Positions 18,214-27,503 of a DNA stretch of 64,000 nucleotides are shown here, piece after piece. A program made the translations under genes and the position numbers. The notes below the pieces were generated by a model. That model searched no databases and had not been told where the DNA came from. It saw nothing but the letters and a program-made list of their open reading frames with translations. The number at the start of each line of letters is the position of its first letter. The first letter of the stretch is position 1. Origin of the DNA: Pantoea sp. SOD02 (GTDB lineage Bacteria; Pseudomonadota; Gammaproteobacteria; Enterobacterales; Enterobacteriaceae); NCBI RefSeq assembly GCF_024707505.1, contig NZ_CP102604.1, positions 1,364,001 to 1,428,000 of the forward strand, read 5' to 3'.

Positions 18214-19767
18214 TTAATTAACAGTCTTACGCTGGCTTGGCAGCAGCGCGGTAAGGGATTCAGGCCATGCGGATGCGCTGGCCCACAGACGCATGGATTC
18301 GATATCCGGCGCCAGTAAACGGTCGTGATCGAGGAAGGCCACGTTCTCGCGGATGCGGCTCATCTCCTGTTCCAGCGTCGGCGAGCTCTGCAGCGGACGA
18401 TGGAAATCGATGCCTTGTGCAGCGGCCATCGCTTCAATACCCACTACAGCAGCGGTGTTGAAGCACATGCTGCCGAGGCGGCGGGCTGCGTAGGTCGCCA
18501 TCGAAACGTGATCTTCCTGGTTAGCGGAGGTCGGCAAGCTATCCACGCTGCCCGGATGCGCCAGCGATTTGTTCTCAGATGCCAACGCCGCTGCGGTAAC
18601 CTGGGCGATCATAAAGCCGGAGTTAACACCGCCATCATTGACGAGGAACGGCGGCAAACCGGAAAGACCGGTATCCAGCAGTAGCGCCAGACGACGCTCG
18701 GAGATCGCGCCGATTTCGGCAATCGCCAGCGCCAGAATATCGGCGGCGAAAGCCACCGGCTCGGCGTGGAAGTTACCGCCAGAAATCACATCGCCGCTGT
18801 CGCTGAACACCAGCGGATTATCGGAGGCGGCGTTGGCTTCAATCTGTAATACGCGCGCGGCGTGCGTCAGGTTATCCAGGCAGGCGCCCATCACCTGTGG
18901 CACGCAGCGAATCGAGTAGGGATCCTGCACGCGGCCACAGTTGGTGTGCGAGCCGAGGATTTCACTGCCGGATAATAAAGAGGAGACGGCAGCGGCAACG
19001 TTAATCTGTCCAACCTGACCACGCGCTTCGTGAATACGCGCATCGTAAGGTTTCACCGAACCTTTAATGGCTTCCAGCGACAGCGCGCCGGCCATCAGGC
19101 CCGCCGCGAACAGGTTTTCCGCTTCGAACAGACCGCGCAGCGCCAGCGCGTTAGAGACCTGCGTGCCGTTGAGCAACGCCAGGCCTTCTTTAGGGCCCAA
19201 CACAATCGGCTGCAGGCCAACGCGCGCTAAGCCTTCAGTTGCAGGAATTAATTCGCCATCGACGCGTACCTGACCTTCGCCCAGCAGCATCAGCGACATA
19301 TGCGCCAGCGGCGCCAGATCGCCTGACGCGCCAACCGATCCTTTCTCCGGAATGCACGGCATCACGCCCGCGTTGAACAGCGCCAGCAGCGCTTCAATCA
19401 GTTCGATGCGCACGCCAGAGTGACCGCGCGCCAGGCTGATAATTTTGGTGGCAACCACCAGCCGCGCCACGTTGTCCGGCAGCAAATCGCCCAGGCCAAC
19501 GCTGTGCGACAGCACCAGATTGCGCTGCAGCTCTGCCAGCCGCGCCGAAGGGATCTGCGTCTGCGCCAGCTTGCCGAAACCGGTGTTGATGCCGTAAACC
19601 ACTTTGCCGGATGCGACGATGGCATCAACGGTTTCATGGGCACGGGCAATCGCTGCGCGCGCTTCATCGGCCAACGTGAGCGTTACCTTGCTTTGATAAA
19701 TGCAGCGCAAGGTCGCGAGGTCCACTTCACCGGGAACGAGGCGAATTTCCTGAACCGAACCTGACAT
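18214..19767 (-). CDS. hutH: Histidine ammonia-lyase HutH (canonical, MIO-containing)
   Basis: A 517-residue ammonia-lyase converting histidine to urocanate and ammonia. The MIO prosthetic group forms from Ala-Ser-Gly, seen at 147-149 within [14 protein letters not shown]. Other active-site stretches are [34 protein letters not shown] with the catalytic Tyr and Arg, and NQEDHVSM. It is the first gene of the hutHU operon. This copy is complete and should carry the pathway; compare the MIO-less paralogue at 28295. Confidence 0.97.
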   Translation of the reverse strand: MSGSVQEIRLVPGEVDLATLRCIYQSKVTLTLADEARAAIARAHETVDAIVASGKVVYGINTGFGKLAQTQIPSARLAELQRNLVLSHSVGLGDLLPDNVARLVVATKIISLARGHSGVRIELIEALLALFNAGVMPCIPEKGSVGASGDLAPLAHMSLMLLGEGQVRVDGELIPATEGLARVGLQPIVLGPKEGLALLNGTQVSNALALRGLFEAENLFAAGLMAGALSLEAIKGSVKPYDARIHEARGQVGQINVAAAVSSLLSGSEILGSHTNCGRVQDPYSIRCVPQVMGACLDNLTHAARVLQIEANAASDNPLVFSDSGDVISGGNFHAEPVAFAADILALAIAEIGAISERRLALLLDTGLSGLPPFLVNDGGVNSGFMIAQVTAAALASENKSLAHPGSVDSLPTSANQEDHVSMATYAARRLGSMCFNTAAVVGIEAMAAAQGIDFHRPLQSSPTLEQEMSRIRENVAFLDHDRLLAPDIESMRLWASASAWPESLTALLPSQRKTVN

Positions 19768-19776
19768 AGTCTACTC

Positions 19777-19790
19777 CTGTCTATACAAGT
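19777..19790. promoter_or_regulatory. HutC-like operator, proximal to hutH
   Basis: CTGTCTATACAAGT matches the window's repeated motif TTGTATATACAA. It lies ten bases before the hutH start, where a bound repressor would block the early transcript. Confidence 0.72.
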
Positions 19791-19877
19791 GATCTGGCAT
19801 GAATCGGACGCCGATATTTTGCGATGTGGCTGTCCGATTTGCCGTGGATTGCGATGAGTGAAGCATAAGTGTCTAAT

Positions 19878-19891
19878 CTTGTCTATACAAG
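19878..19891. promoter_or_regulatory. HutC-like operator at the hutH promoter
   Basis: CTTGTCTATACAAG lies directly downstream of the minus-strand sigma-54 promoter at 19893-19908, so it covers the expected transcription start. The same promoter-operator layout recurs at 24984-25015. Confidence 0.82.
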
Positions 19892-19892
19892 T

Positions 19893-19908
19893 AGCAAGCG
19901 CTATGCCA
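19893..19908 (-). promoter_or_regulatory. Sigma-54 promoter for hutHU
   Basis: Read on the minus strand, TGGCATAGCGCTTGCT has the -24 GG and -12 GC elements of RpoN promoters with correct spacing (TGGCAC-N5-TTGCW). It reads toward hutH and is followed at once by a HutC operator. The identical 16-base sequence occurs on the plus strand before the transporter operon. Confidence 0.82.
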
Positions 19909-19970
19909 GATTGTTCTTGTTCTGTGAAATGCGGCGCAAAGCGGTGAAACAGGCGCAACCGCAGCGTGAT

Positions 19971-20009
19971 TGCACCGCAATGGCACGAAAGCTGCACCAA
20001 TGCTGGGCG
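19971..20009. promoter_or_regulatory. Possible NtrC-type enhancer sites for hutHU
   Basis: Two TGCACC half-sites with imperfect partners (TGCACC-gcaat-GGCACG, 19971-19987; TGCACC-aatgc-TGGGCG, 19993-20009) lie about 65-100 bp upstream of the sigma-54 promoter. The NtrC consensus is TGCACC-N5-GGTGCA, so the match is partial. Confidence 0.4.
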
Positions 20010-20022
20010 GATTGCACAATTA

Positions 20023-20036
20023 GATGTATATACATT
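20023..20036. promoter_or_regulatory. HutC-like operator upstream of hutC
   Basis: GATGTATATACATT has the palindromic core TGTATATACA, 51 bp before the hutC start. It suggests autoregulation of the repressor gene. Confidence 0.72.
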
Positions 20037-20086
20037 TACCGGCTGAGACAGTAAACTTTGGGCATTATTCTTTAAAGGAACAGGAA

Positions 20087-20842
20087 ATGGCGGAGCAAAC
20101 AGCAGTAGCACAGCTGGCTGCGGCGATGGGCGATGAGCCTGCGCCGATTTACCAGCGGGTGAAGCAGGCAATCGTTAGCCAGATCCGTGAAGGCCACTGG
20201 AAAGCCAATCAGCGCGTGCCGTCTGAAAGTGAACTGGTGAACGAGCTGGGCGTCAGTCGCATGACCATTAACCGCGCGCTGCGTGAGCTCACCAGCGAAG
20301 GTTTTCTGGTGCGCATGCAGGGCGTAGGCACCTTTGTCGCTGAGATGAAGGGCTACACCGCGATGCTGGAAGTGCACAACATCGCCGATGAAATTGCGCA
20401 GCGCGGTCATCGTCACAGCTGCAAGATTTTGTCGATTGGGCAGATGAAGGCCGATCCCGAACAGGCGGCGGTGTTGGGATTATCTACCGGGCAAACGCTG
20501 TTCCATTCGCTGATTGTGCATTACGAAAACGATCTGCCGGTGCAGCTGGAAGATCGTTTGGTCAATCCGCTGGTGGCACCGGATTATCTCAGTCAGGATT
20601 ATCATCAGCTGACGCCGTACACCTATTTGATGCGCGTCGCCCCGCTGACCGCCGGTGAGCATATTGTTGAAGCGGTGCTGCCGGATCTGCGCCAGCGTAA
20701 GCATCTGGCACTGGATGAACATGAGCCGTGCTTGCTGATTCGTCGTCAGACGTGGAGCGACAACAAGATTGTGACCTACGCGCGCCTGCTTTATCCAGGA
20801 TCGCGCTATAAGTTGCTGGGTCGCTTTAGAGGACACGGTTAA
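20087..20842 (+). CDS. hutC: HutC, histidine utilisation repressor (GntR/HutC family)
   Basis: A 251-residue GntR-family repressor. The N-terminal winged helix is at about residues 18-85 (PIYQRVKQAIVSQIREG, then ESELVNELGVSRMTINRALRE). The UTRA ligand domain fills the rest and is expected to bind urocanate. The ATG at 20087 follows a clear caggaa site; an upstream in-frame ATG falls inside the operator at 20023-20036. The gene is divergent from hutHU and overlaps the end of hutD tail to tail by 17 bases. It should repress the four units marked by the six palindromes. Confidence 0.95.
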   Translation: MAEQTAVAQLAAAMGDEPAPIYQRVKQAIVSQIREGHWKANQRVPSESELVNELGVSRMTINRALRELTSEGFLVRMQGVGTFVAEMKGYTAMLEVHNIADEIAQRGHRHSCKILSIGQMKADPEQAAVLGLSTGQTLFHSLIVHYENDLPVQLEDRLVNPLVAPDYLSQDYHQLTPYTYLMRVAPLTAGEHIVEAVLPDLRQRKHLALDEHEPCLLIRRQTWSDNKIVTYARLLYPGSRYKLLGRFRGHG

Positions 20843-21365
20843 GCGTGACAAATAATAGTCTGGCATCCGACGTTTGTGGTGCCAGCTGTAGCTTTTCATC
20901 CAGCCACCACATCCCCTGATCCACCGCCAGCTTTTCTCCGGTCGATGTTTGCCATGTGCCCGCTACCACCCACGCCATGCCGTTTTCACTGCTGACCGTT
21001 TCCTGGGCGATGCTCACCGCAGAACGCCAGCTGTCGCGCCGCGTCATGATATTGAAATCCTGACAGCTGCCCGAAATTTTAGCTTCAATTGCCCATTCAC
21101 CGGGAAACGCCCACGGCTGCAGCGGAGTTAAGTGCTGCTGAGCCTGTTCACTCTCAAGTAAAACGCTGTCGCCATGCAGCAAGGTAATCACCCGATCGAT
21201 GCCGGGGAAGGGCGAAAACGGCCCGTCGGCGGAGATGGTGGCGATGCTGGCGCGCCAGGCAAACTGTGCGTCGCCCGGCGGATAGCTGACGATTTCCCGC
21301 GTTTCACCGCCGCCGTTGCGCCAGCGGCTGACCGGAAGCTGGTCATAGGCAAAACGGGTTCTCAT
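20826..21365 (-). CDS. hutD: HutD family protein
   Basis: A 179-residue cupin-like HutD protein (family blocks RWRNGGGETREI and WRASIATISADGPFSPFPGIDR). In Pseudomonas, HutD has been proposed to limit hut expression by binding a pathway intermediate, possibly formylglutamate; it is not a catabolic enzyme. The gene is co-translated with hutF through an ATGA overlap and converges on hutC with overlapping 3' ends. Confidence 0.9.
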   Translation of the reverse strand: MRTRFAYDQLPVSRWRNGGGETREIVSYPPGDAQFAWRASIATISADGPFSPFPGIDRVITLLHGDSVLLESEQAQQHLTPLQPWAFPGEWAIEAKISGSCQDFNIMTRRDSWRSAVSIAQETVSSENGMAWVVAGTWQTSTGEKLAVDQGMWWLDEKLQLAPQTSDARLLFVTLNRVL

Positions 21366-22717
21366 TGTAATGCCCTCATCGCCTCAGCGAAGTGGATCGC
21401 TGCGTGCTCTTCTGCCGCATGATGGCCTGCGCTAATCACCTGTTTACCCGCCACGAACACGTCGCGGATCTGTTCGCGCTGTCCGCCAAACAGCCAGCGG
21501 TTTAACAGTGATGTGCTGCTGACGCTGCTGAGGAACGCGTCTTCTGCCAGCACCAGCCAGTCGCCACGTTTGCCAATCGCCAGTTCACCAGCCGATAAGC
21601 CACACGCCTGCGCACCACCCTGTGCGGCTTGCTGCCACAGCAGATCGCCGACGGAAGGTTGATTGGGCAAGGTGATGCGGTTGCGACGACGGTCGCGCAG
21701 TCGCTGACCGTACTCCAGCCAGCGCAGCTCTTCCAATGCGCTGAGCGACACGTGGCTGTCGGAGCCAATGCCCCAGCGGCCGCCACGCGCGATGTATTCC
21801 ACCGCCGGGAAAATGCCGTCGCCGAGGTTGGCTTCGGTGGTCGGACACAAGCCCGCCACCGCGCCGCTCGCCGCCATGCGCTGAATTTCATCGTCATCAA
21901 GATGGGTAGCGTGAATCAAACACCAACGCTGATCGACCTTGAAGCGGTTGAGCAGCCAGGCCACCGGACGTTCGCCACTCCACGCCAGGCTGTCGTTAAC
22001 CTCTTTCTCCTGCTCGGCGACGTGAATGTGCACCGGCACATCCTGCGGGCAGGCGGCTAAGACCTCATGCATCTGCGCTTCATTCACCGCGCGCAGCGAA
22101 TGGAAGCAGATGCCATGATTAAGCAGCGGCTTATCCGCGCTCCAGCTTGCCACGCGCTGCTGCTGTTGCAGATAGGCGTCAGTTTGCTGGATGAAACGGC
22201 GCTGGCCGTCGCTGGCCGGTTGCGAACCAAAACCGCTGTAGCTGTAGAGCACCGGCAGCAAGGTTTGGCCGATGCCTGCGTTATCTGCCGCCGCCATCAG
22301 TGCTAACTGCATGGCATCATCGGCATAGGGTTTACCCTGCGCATCGTGGTGCAAATAGTGGAATTCCGCCACCTGGCTGTAGCCGCCTTTCAGCATATCG
22401 ATGTAGAGATGCGTGGCGATGGCGCCAACCTGTTCGGGCGACAGGCGCTGCACCATGCGATACATCAGATCGCGCCATGTCCAGAAGCTGTCCTGCGGAT
22501 CGCCCGCCACTTCGGCCAGTCCTGCCATCGCGCGCTGGAAGGCGTGTGAATGCAGATTCGCTATCGCTGGAATCACCGGTCCGGCAAGACGCGTGGCCTC
22601 GCCGGGCTCGCTGTTGGGCGCGAGTTGTGTAATCTGTCCGGCTGCGTTGGTGGTAATCAGCACGCGCTCATGCCAGCCGTCGGCCAGCAGCGCGCGTGGG
22701 GCAAAATAGGTTGTCAT
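21362..22717 (-). CDS. hutF: Formimidoylglutamate deiminase HutF
   Basis: A 451-residue amidohydrolase-superfamily deiminase converting N-formimidoylglutamate to N-formylglutamate and ammonia. Metal and substrate residues appear in [35 protein letters not shown] and [14 protein letters not shown]. HutF presence means the five-step branch with HutG is used, not the formamide-releasing shortcut. The start at 22717 gives the usual family length; the frame continues upstream through the operator at 22740 and is not used. It is divergent from hutI. Confidence 0.95.
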   Translation of the reverse strand: MTTYFAPRALLADGWHERVLITTNAAGQITQLAPNSEPGEATRLAGPVIPAIANLHSHAFQRAMAGLAEVAGDPQDSFWTWRDLMYRMVQRLSPEQVGAIATHLYIDMLKGGYSQVAEFHYLHHDAQGKPYADDAMQLALMAAADNAGIGQTLLPVLYSYSGFGSQPASDGQRRFIQQTDAYLQQQQRVASWSADKPLLNHGICFHSLRAVNEAQMHEVLAACPQDVPVHIHVAEQEKEVNDSLAWSGERPVAWLLNRFKVDQRWCLIHATHLDDDEIQRMAASGAVAGLCPTTEANLGDGIFPAVEYIARGGRWGIGSDSHVSLSALEELRWLEYGQRLRDRRRNRITLPNQPSVGDLLWQQAAQGGAQACGLSAGELAIGKRGDWLVLAEDAFLSSVSSTSLLNRWLFGGQREQIRDVFVAGKQVISAGHHAAEEHAAIHFAEAMRALQ

Positions 22718-22739
22718 GGTTGATCCTGCATGGCGAAAG

Positions 22740-22753
22740 GTTGTATATACATA
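22740..22753. promoter_or_regulatory. HutC-like operator between hutF and hutI
   Basis: GTTGTATATACATA lies between the divergent hutFD and hutIG units, so one site can control both. A further ATATACATAC follows at once and may extend the site. No convincing sigma-54 promoter is seen here. Confidence 0.75.
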
Positions 22754-22802
22754 TACATACTTTGAAGCCTGGTGTAAATCGCCGAACGCGAAGGGGAGTG
22801 GG

Positions 22803-24020
22803 ATGGCAGAAGCAGAGCAGATCGACAGCCTATGGCTGGGGGCCGACATCGTTACGATGCGTGACGGACACTACAATCTGATTGCCGACGGCGCGCTGGC
22901 GGTCGATCAGGGAAAACTGATTTGGGTGGGGCCGCGCAGCGAATGCCCGGCTTTTGCCGCGCGTGAACAGCACCAATTTTCCGGCGGCATCATCACGCCT
23001 GGTTTGGTGGATTGCCATACGCATCTGGTGTTTGGCGGCGATCGCAGCCAGGAGTTTGAGCAGCGTCTCAATGGCGTGAGCTATGCAGAAATCGCTGCGC
23101 AGGGCGGCGGCATTCTCTCCACGGTGCGTGCCACCCGCGCCGCTTCCCAGCAAGAGCTGGTGGCGAGTGCGCGCTGGCGGCTGGAGCGCCTGCTGGCAGA
23201 AGGCGTCACCACGGTGGAGATAAAATCCGGTTACGGCCTTGATGAAGCCAGCGAGCTGACCATGCTGCGTGCCATTCGTGAGCTGGCGGAAACGGTACCC
23301 GCCGATGTGCAAGCTACTTGCCTGGCCGCGCACGGCTTCCCGCCGGAGTTTAAAGACAATCCGCAAGGCTGGATCGATATCATCTGCCAGCGCCTGCTGC
23401 CGCAGGTGAAAGCCGAAGGTTTGGCGGATGCGGTAGATGCGTTTTGCGAGCATTTGGCCTTTTCTCCTGAGCAAGTTCGCATGGTATTTGATGCAGCCGA
23501 AGCATTGGGCATGCCGGTGAAACTGCATGCCGAGCAGCTTTCGGCGCTCGGCGGCGCGGCGCTGGCGGCGGGTTACGGTGCGCTCTCCGCCGATCATCTG
23601 GAATACGCTACCGAAGCCGACGCGCAGGCGATGGCGCAGCACGGCACCGTTGCAGTGTTGCTGCCGGGCGCGTTTTATCTGCTGCGCGAAACTCAGCGTC
23701 CGCCGGTGGCGCTGTTCCGTGAACACGGCGTGCCGATGGCGCTGGCCAGCGATGCCAATCCGGGCACGTCACCGGCGCTTTCGCTGCGTCTGATGCTGAA
23801 TATGGGCTGCACGCTATTTGGTTTGACGCCGGAAGAGGCGTTGGCGGGCGTGACCTTGTGGGGCGCCAAAGCGCTGGGATTACAGCACTCGCACGGTTCG
23901 CTGGAAGCGGGCAAGGTCGCGAATTTTGTTCACTGGCCGCTGGCGCGTCCGGCAGAGCTGGTTTACTGGCTGGGCGGCGAATTGCCGTGCCAGGTTATTT
24001 ATCGTGGAGAAGCGCAATGA
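22803..24020 (+). CDS. hutI: Imidazolonepropionase HutI
   Basis: A 405-residue zinc amidohydrolase opening the imidazolone ring (third step) to give N-formimidoylglutamate. Visible sites are [35 protein letters not shown] and [14 protein letters not shown]. The ATG at 22803 behind aaggggag gives the family length. It overlaps hutG by an ATGA, so the two are translationally coupled. Confidence 0.96.
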   Translation: MAEAEQIDSLWLGADIVTMRDGHYNLIADGALAVDQGKLIWVGPRSECPAFAAREQHQFSGGIITPGLVDCHTHLVFGGDRSQEFEQRLNGVSYAEIAAQGGGILSTVRATRAASQQELVASARWRLERLLAEGVTTVEIKSGYGLDEASELTMLRAIRELAETVPADVQATCLAAHGFPPEFKDNPQGWIDIICQRLLPQVKAEGLADAVDAFCEHLAFSPEQVRMVFDAAEALGMPVKLHAEQLSALGGAALAAGYGALSADHLEYATEADAQAMAQHGTVAVLLPGAFYLLRETQRPPVALFREHGVPMALASDANPGTSPALSLRLMLNMGCTLFGLTPEEALAGVTLWGAKALGLQHSHGSLEAGKVANFVHWPLARPAELVYWLGGELPCQVIYRGEAQ

Positions 24021-24808
24021 CACCTTTTCATTTCACCGCCGGTAAGATTCCGCTGCTGGTCAGCATTCCGCACGCCGGTACGCAATTAACGCCGGAAGTG
24101 GATGCCGGTTTGAGCGACGCAGCGCGCGGCCTGCCGGATACCGATTGGCACTTGCCGCTGCTGTACGATTTTGTGCGCGATCTTGGTGCCAGCGTGTTGA
24201 TTGGTCACTATTCGCGTTTTGTTATCGATCTCAATCGCCCGGCGGATAATCAGCCTCTCTACACCACGGCGACCACCGGTTTATATCCGGAAACCTTGTT
24301 CGACGGCAGCCCAACTTTTGCTGCGGGTAAAACGCCGAGCGCCGAGGTGCGTCAGGGTTATCTGGACACCATCTGGCAACCGTATCACCAGCAGCTGCAA
24401 CAGGAGCTGGCGCGGCTGAAAGCGCAGCACGGTTACGCGCTGCTGTTTGATGCGCACTCAATCGCCTCGGTGATCCCACGCCTGTTTGAGGGACGATTGC
24501 CGGATCTCAACATCGGGACCAACGATGGTGCCAGCTGTTCAACGGCGGTGATCGAGGCGATTAAGCAAGTTTGCAGCGAGCAGCAAGATTACAGCTGGAT
24601 CGCGAATGGGCGCTTTAAAGGTGGCTACATTACCCGCGCCTACGGCCAGCCGGAGCAGGGCGTGCAGGCGGTGCAGCTGGAGCTGGCGCAGCTCAATTAT
24701 ATGGATGAAACCCCGCCGTTTGCCTGGCAGCAGGATCGCGCTTCGCAGCTGCAGAAGGTGCTGAAACCGCTGATGCAGGCGTTTCTTGCAGCGGGTAAAC
24801 CTCAATAA
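24017..24808 (+). CDS. hutG: N-formylglutamate deformylase HutG
   Basis: A 263-residue N-formylglutamate amidohydrolase, last step to glutamate and formate. Family stretches are [44 protein letters not shown] and [14 protein letters not shown]. It is the partner required by HutF, completing the pathway in this window. It follows hutI with a four-base overlap. A pair of dispersed palindromes lies directly after its stop. Confidence 0.95.
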   Translation: MTPFHFTAGKIPLLVSIPHAGTQLTPEVDAGLSDAARGLPDTDWHLPLLYDFVRDLGASVLIGHYSRFVIDLNRPADNQPLYTTATTGLYPETLFDGSPTFAAGKTPSAEVRQGYLDTIWQPYHQQLQQELARLKAQHGYALLFDAHSIASVIPRLFEGRLPDLNIGTNDGASCSTAVIEAIKQVCSEQQDYSWIANGRFKGGYITRAYGQPEQGVQAVQLELAQLNYMDETPPFAWQQDRASQLQKVLKPLMQAFLAAGKPQ

Positions 24809-24819
24809 AAACCACATTC

Positions 24820-24893
24820 GTAGGGTCGCCATTCATGGCGACCAATTAACGCTGTGAGTACATTTAGGCGGTCGCCATGAATGGCGACCCTAC
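24820..24893. repeat. Pair of dispersed palindromic repeats after hutG
   Basis: GTAGGG plus GGTCGCCAT-tc-ATGGCGACC at 24820-24843, and the inverted form ending in CCCTAC at 24870-24893. About 26 bp separate the two. Together they could fold into a larger cruciform between hutG and the next promoter. Confidence 0.85.
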
Positions 24894-24910
24894 TGCACCA
24901 TCGCAATGCA
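24894..24910. promoter_or_regulatory. Possible NtrC-type site before the transporter operon
   Basis: TGCACC-atcgc-AATGCA matches NtrC dyad symmetry in one full and one partial half, about 75 bp upstream of the sigma-54 -24 element, a typical enhancer distance. Confidence 0.42.
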
Positions 24911-24983
24911 TTCTCTGCTGCATCACAGTGCAACATTACGTCCATCCCGTGACAATCCCCCTGATTTTGCGGCTTTGCCGATT

Positions 24984-24999
24984 TGGCATAGCGCTTGCT
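24984..24999 (+). promoter_or_regulatory. Sigma-54 promoter for the transporter/hutH-like operon
   Basis: TGGCATAGCGCTTGCT is identical to the hutHU promoter element (minus strand, 19893-19908), with correct -24/-12 spacing. The HutC operator at 25002 follows immediately. This shared module argues that the operon belongs to the hut regulon. Confidence 0.83.
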
Positions 25000-25001
25000 A
25001 G

Positions 25002-25015
25002 GTTGTATGTACAAG
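25002..25015. promoter_or_regulatory. HutC-like operator overlapping the transporter promoter start
   Basis: GTTGTATGTACAAG lies directly downstream of the sigma-54 promoter, over the expected start of transcription. Confidence 0.8.
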
Positions 25016-25097
25016 TAAAGACCACGCAGCGATTATCAATTTTTATACTGGCTGGCTCACAAAAAGCTTATGCCGACAATGATCTGCCGCACGCTAA

Positions 25098-25111
25098 CTT
25101 GTATATACATG
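25098..25111. promoter_or_regulatory. HutC-like operator within the transporter leader
   Basis: CTTGTATATACATG lies about 67 bp before the binding-protein start and about 90 bp after the first operator. The hutHU leader also carries two operators, about 100 bp apart. Confidence 0.78.
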
Positions 25112-25178
25112 AAAGGTCATCTGCAAATATTGCACAAGCAGAGACTGACAAACTCGATTAATAGCCAGGAGAAGCCGC

Positions 25179-26030
25179 ATGACGCACCGTGTTCAGATTC
25201 GCCGTTTTTGCCTCACGACCCTGTTTGCCAGCCTGATGATGAGCGGCATTGCCGTACAGGCGAAAGAGTGGAAATCGATCACCATCGCTACCGAAGGCAG
25301 CTATGAACCCTGGAACCTGACGCTGCCGGGCGGCAAGTTAGGCGGCTTTGAACCTGAACTGATGGAAGACCTGTGCAAGCGCATGGGCATTCAGTGCAAG
25401 CTGGTGGTGCAGAACTGGGACGGCATGATCGCTGGCCTCAACGCCGGTAAATATGACGTGATCATGGATGCGATTGTCATCACGCCGGACCGCAAAAAAG
25501 TGGTCAACTTCACCACGCCATACGCTTCAACGCCCGCCACCTTTATCACCACCAAAGACAATCCGCTGCTGCCGGCCGACCACAACATCATCAAGCTGCA
25601 TGACGATGAGAAAGAGATCAACGCGGCAATTGCTCCGCTGAAGGCGGCGCTGAAGGGTAAAACCATTGGTATTGCTTCCGGCACGGTTTACACGCCATTT
25701 ATCGATAAGTACTTCAAAGGCGATGCCGACGTACGCGAATACACCTCGTCGGCGGACGCGATGCTCGATCTGCAATCGGGCCGTATCGATGCGGTGTTCG
25801 ATGACGTGACCTTTGCGCAATCGATGCTGGCGCGCAAAGAGAACAACAATCTGATCTTTAGCGGTCCACAGCTCGGCGGCCCAATTTGGGGCGAAGGCGA
25901 AGCGATGGGCGTGCGCATGGCGGATAACGACCTGAAGGCCAAGCTGGATGAGGCAATTCATGCCGCGCTGGCTGACGGCACGGTGAAAAAGCTCAGTGAG
26001 AAGTGGTTTAAAACTGACGTAACCCCGTAA
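25179..26030 (+). CDS. ABC transporter substrate-binding protein of the hut regulon
   Basis: A 283-residue family 3 periplasmic binding protein with a signal peptide (hydrophobic TTLFASLMMSGIAVQA, cut before KEWKS). The ligand loop reads VIMDAIVITPDR. The two small or hydroxyl positions that hold the alpha-amino and carboxyl groups in HisJ (two serines, as I recall) are Ala and Val here, while the Arg is kept. The later Asp of the amino-binding region is kept (AVFDDVTF). This differs from the canonical loop of the binding protein at 4472 and hints at an altered alpha-amino group, such as a methylated one. Histidine remains possible. The start follows aggag, and the operon continues through two permeases, an ATPase and the HutH-like gene. 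Confidence 0.9.
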   Translation: MTHRVQIRRFCLTTLFASLMMSGIAVQAKEWKSITIATEGSYEPWNLTLPGGKLGGFEPELMEDLCKRMGIQCKLVVQNWDGMIAGLNAGKYDVIMDAIVITPDRKKVVNFTTPYASTPATFITTKDNPLLPADHNIIKLHDDEKEINAAIAPLKAALKGKTIGIASGTVYTPFIDKYFKGDADVREYTSSADAMLDLQSGRIDAVFDDVTFAQSMLARKENNNLIFSGPQLGGPIWGEGEAMGVRMADNDLKAKLDEAIHAALADGTVKKLSEKWFKTDVTP

Positions 26031-26042
26031 GTGAGGTGAAAG

Positions 26043-26762
26043 ATGATGAGCCTGCTGAGTTTTGGTGCTGATGGTTGGGGCCGCCTGATCCTGAGTGCCG
26101 CCTGCACCACGCTGCTGCTGTCGCTGGTGGCGCTGATGATTGGTGCGGTGGTCGGTTCCGGTGTGGCGGCCGCTAAATTATCGCCTCAGCGCTGGCTGCG
26201 CTGGTTGGGTGAAAGCTATTCGGTGGTGTTTCGCGGCATCCCGGAACTGCTGGTGATCTACCTGTTCTATTTCGGGGGATCAGGCCTGATTACGCTGGTT
26301 GGGCAGATGTTCGGCGCGGATGGCTTTATCGAAGCGCCGCCGTTCCTGATTGGTGCGCTGGCTATCGGGCTCATCTCTGGTTCCTATCAGGGTGAAGTGT
26401 ATCGCGCGGCGCGCCTGGCGCTGTCGAAAGGCGAGGTGGAAGCCGCGGTGGCGATTGGCATGCCGCGCTGGCGTATCGCGCAACGCATTCTGCTGCCGCA
26501 GGTGGTGCGTTATGCGCTGCCGGGCATGTCGAACGTGTGGCAGATGAGCCTGAAAGATTCGGCGCTGGTGTCGGTCACCGGCATTGTCGAACTGATGCGC
26601 GCCAGCCAGGTTGCGGCGGGATCCACGCGCGATTACTTCACTTTCTATCTGATCGGCGGCGCCTGTTATCTGGTGCTGACGCTGGTGTCTAATCATGCGT
26701 TTCGTCGGGCGGAATCACGCCTTGGTCGTGCGTGGCAAAGTCGCACTGCGGCACAGCATTAA
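26043..26762 (+). CDS. ABC transporter permease, HisQ type
   Basis: A 239-residue inner-membrane permease with about five membrane segments and the ATPase-contact loop EAAVAIGMPRWRIAQRILLP near residue 140. The stretch RGIPELLVIYLFYFGG is typical of the HisQ/ArtQ subfamily. It pairs with the next gene as a heterodimer, as HisQ does with HisM. Two ATG codons at 26043 and 26046 begin the frame; either is possible. Confidence 0.92.
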   Translation: MMSLLSFGADGWGRLILSAACTTLLLSLVALMIGAVVGSGVAAAKLSPQRWLRWLGESYSVVFRGIPELLVIYLFYFGGSGLITLVGQMFGADGFIEAPPFLIGALAIGLISGSYQGEVYRAARLALSKGEVEAAVAIGMPRWRIAQRILLPQVVRYALPGMSNVWQMSLKDSALVSVTGIVELMRASQVAAGSTRDYFTFYLIGGACYLVLTLVSNHAFRRAESRLGRAWQSRTAAQH

Positions 26763-26773
26763 GGAGCAGCAGC

Positions 26774-27502
26774 ATGATCGACTTCGCTTTTCTCTTTGAT
26801 ACCTTTCTCAAGCTGAGCGCCGCACTGCCGGTGACGCTTGGCCTGTTTATCAGCGCCTTTATCTGCGGCGGCCTACTGGCGATTGGTATTTTGTCCCTGC
26901 GCATGAGCCGCTGGCGCGTGCTGAGCGGTTTCGCGCGCGGCTACATTCTGGTGTTTCGCGGCTCGCCGCTGATGATCCAGCTGTTTCTCATCTATTACGG
27001 TCTTGGGCAGTTTGGCGTGATCCGCCACAGCTTCGTCTGGCCGTTCCTGCGCGAACCCTTTATCTGCGCGGTACTGGCGCTGTCACTCTGTACAGCAGCT
27101 TATACCGCCGAGATCTTGCGCGGGGCGCTGCTCGCGGTGCCAGCTGGACAAGTGGAAGCGGGCCTCGCCTGCGGCATGTCGCGCTGGCTGCTGCTGCGCC
27201 GCATTATCGCGCCAATCATGCTGCGCTATGCGCTGCCCGCGTACTCCACCGAAGCGATTTTGCTGGTGAAATCCACCGCGCTCGCCAGCCTCGTCACCGT
27301 TTGGGACGTGACCGGCGTGGCGCAGCAGATCATTCAGCGTACCTATCGCACCATGGAAGTGTTTGTCTGTGCGGCGGCGATCTACCTGATTCTCAACTTT
27401 ATTATCGTCCAGCTGTACGCGCTGTTAGAGCGTCGTCTGACCCCGGCGCATCGTGTCGCAAAAAAGCCGTTGCCCGCCGTTAAACCGCTTGCCGGAGAGT
27501 AA
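26774..27502 (+). CDS. ABC transporter permease, HisM type
   Basis: A 242-residue second permease subunit with the stretch [19 protein letters not shown] and the contact loop [20 protein letters not shown]. The ATG at 26774 follows aaggag by seven bases; an upstream in-frame start lies inside the preceding gene. It forms the channel with the HisQ-type subunit. Confidence 0.92.
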   Translation: MIDFAFLFDTFLKLSAALPVTLGLFISAFICGGLLAIGILSLRMSRWRVLSGFARGYILVFRGSPLMIQLFLIYYGLGQFGVIRHSFVWPFLREPFICAVLALSLCTAAYTAEILRGALLAVPAGQVEAGLACGMSRWLLLRRIIAPIMLRYALPAYSTEAILLVKSTALASLVTVWDVTGVAQQIIQRTYRTMEVFVCAAAIYLILNFIIVQLYALLERRLTPAHRVAKKPLPAVKPLAGE

Positions 27503-27503
27503 T

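Noticed and set aside
20024..20086. Earlier start of hutC
   Set aside because: The in-frame ATG at 20024 sits inside the HutC-like palindrome and lacks a ribosome site; 20087 has one and gives the family length.
22724..22755. Sigma-54 promoter toward hutI
   Set aside because: TGGC followed by TTGTA is present, but the spacing is one base short and the -12 lacks GC, so it does not match the two good promoters.
22830..23726. 298-residue antisense frame over hutI
   Set aside because: A shadow frame; hutI on the plus strand has full family conservation.
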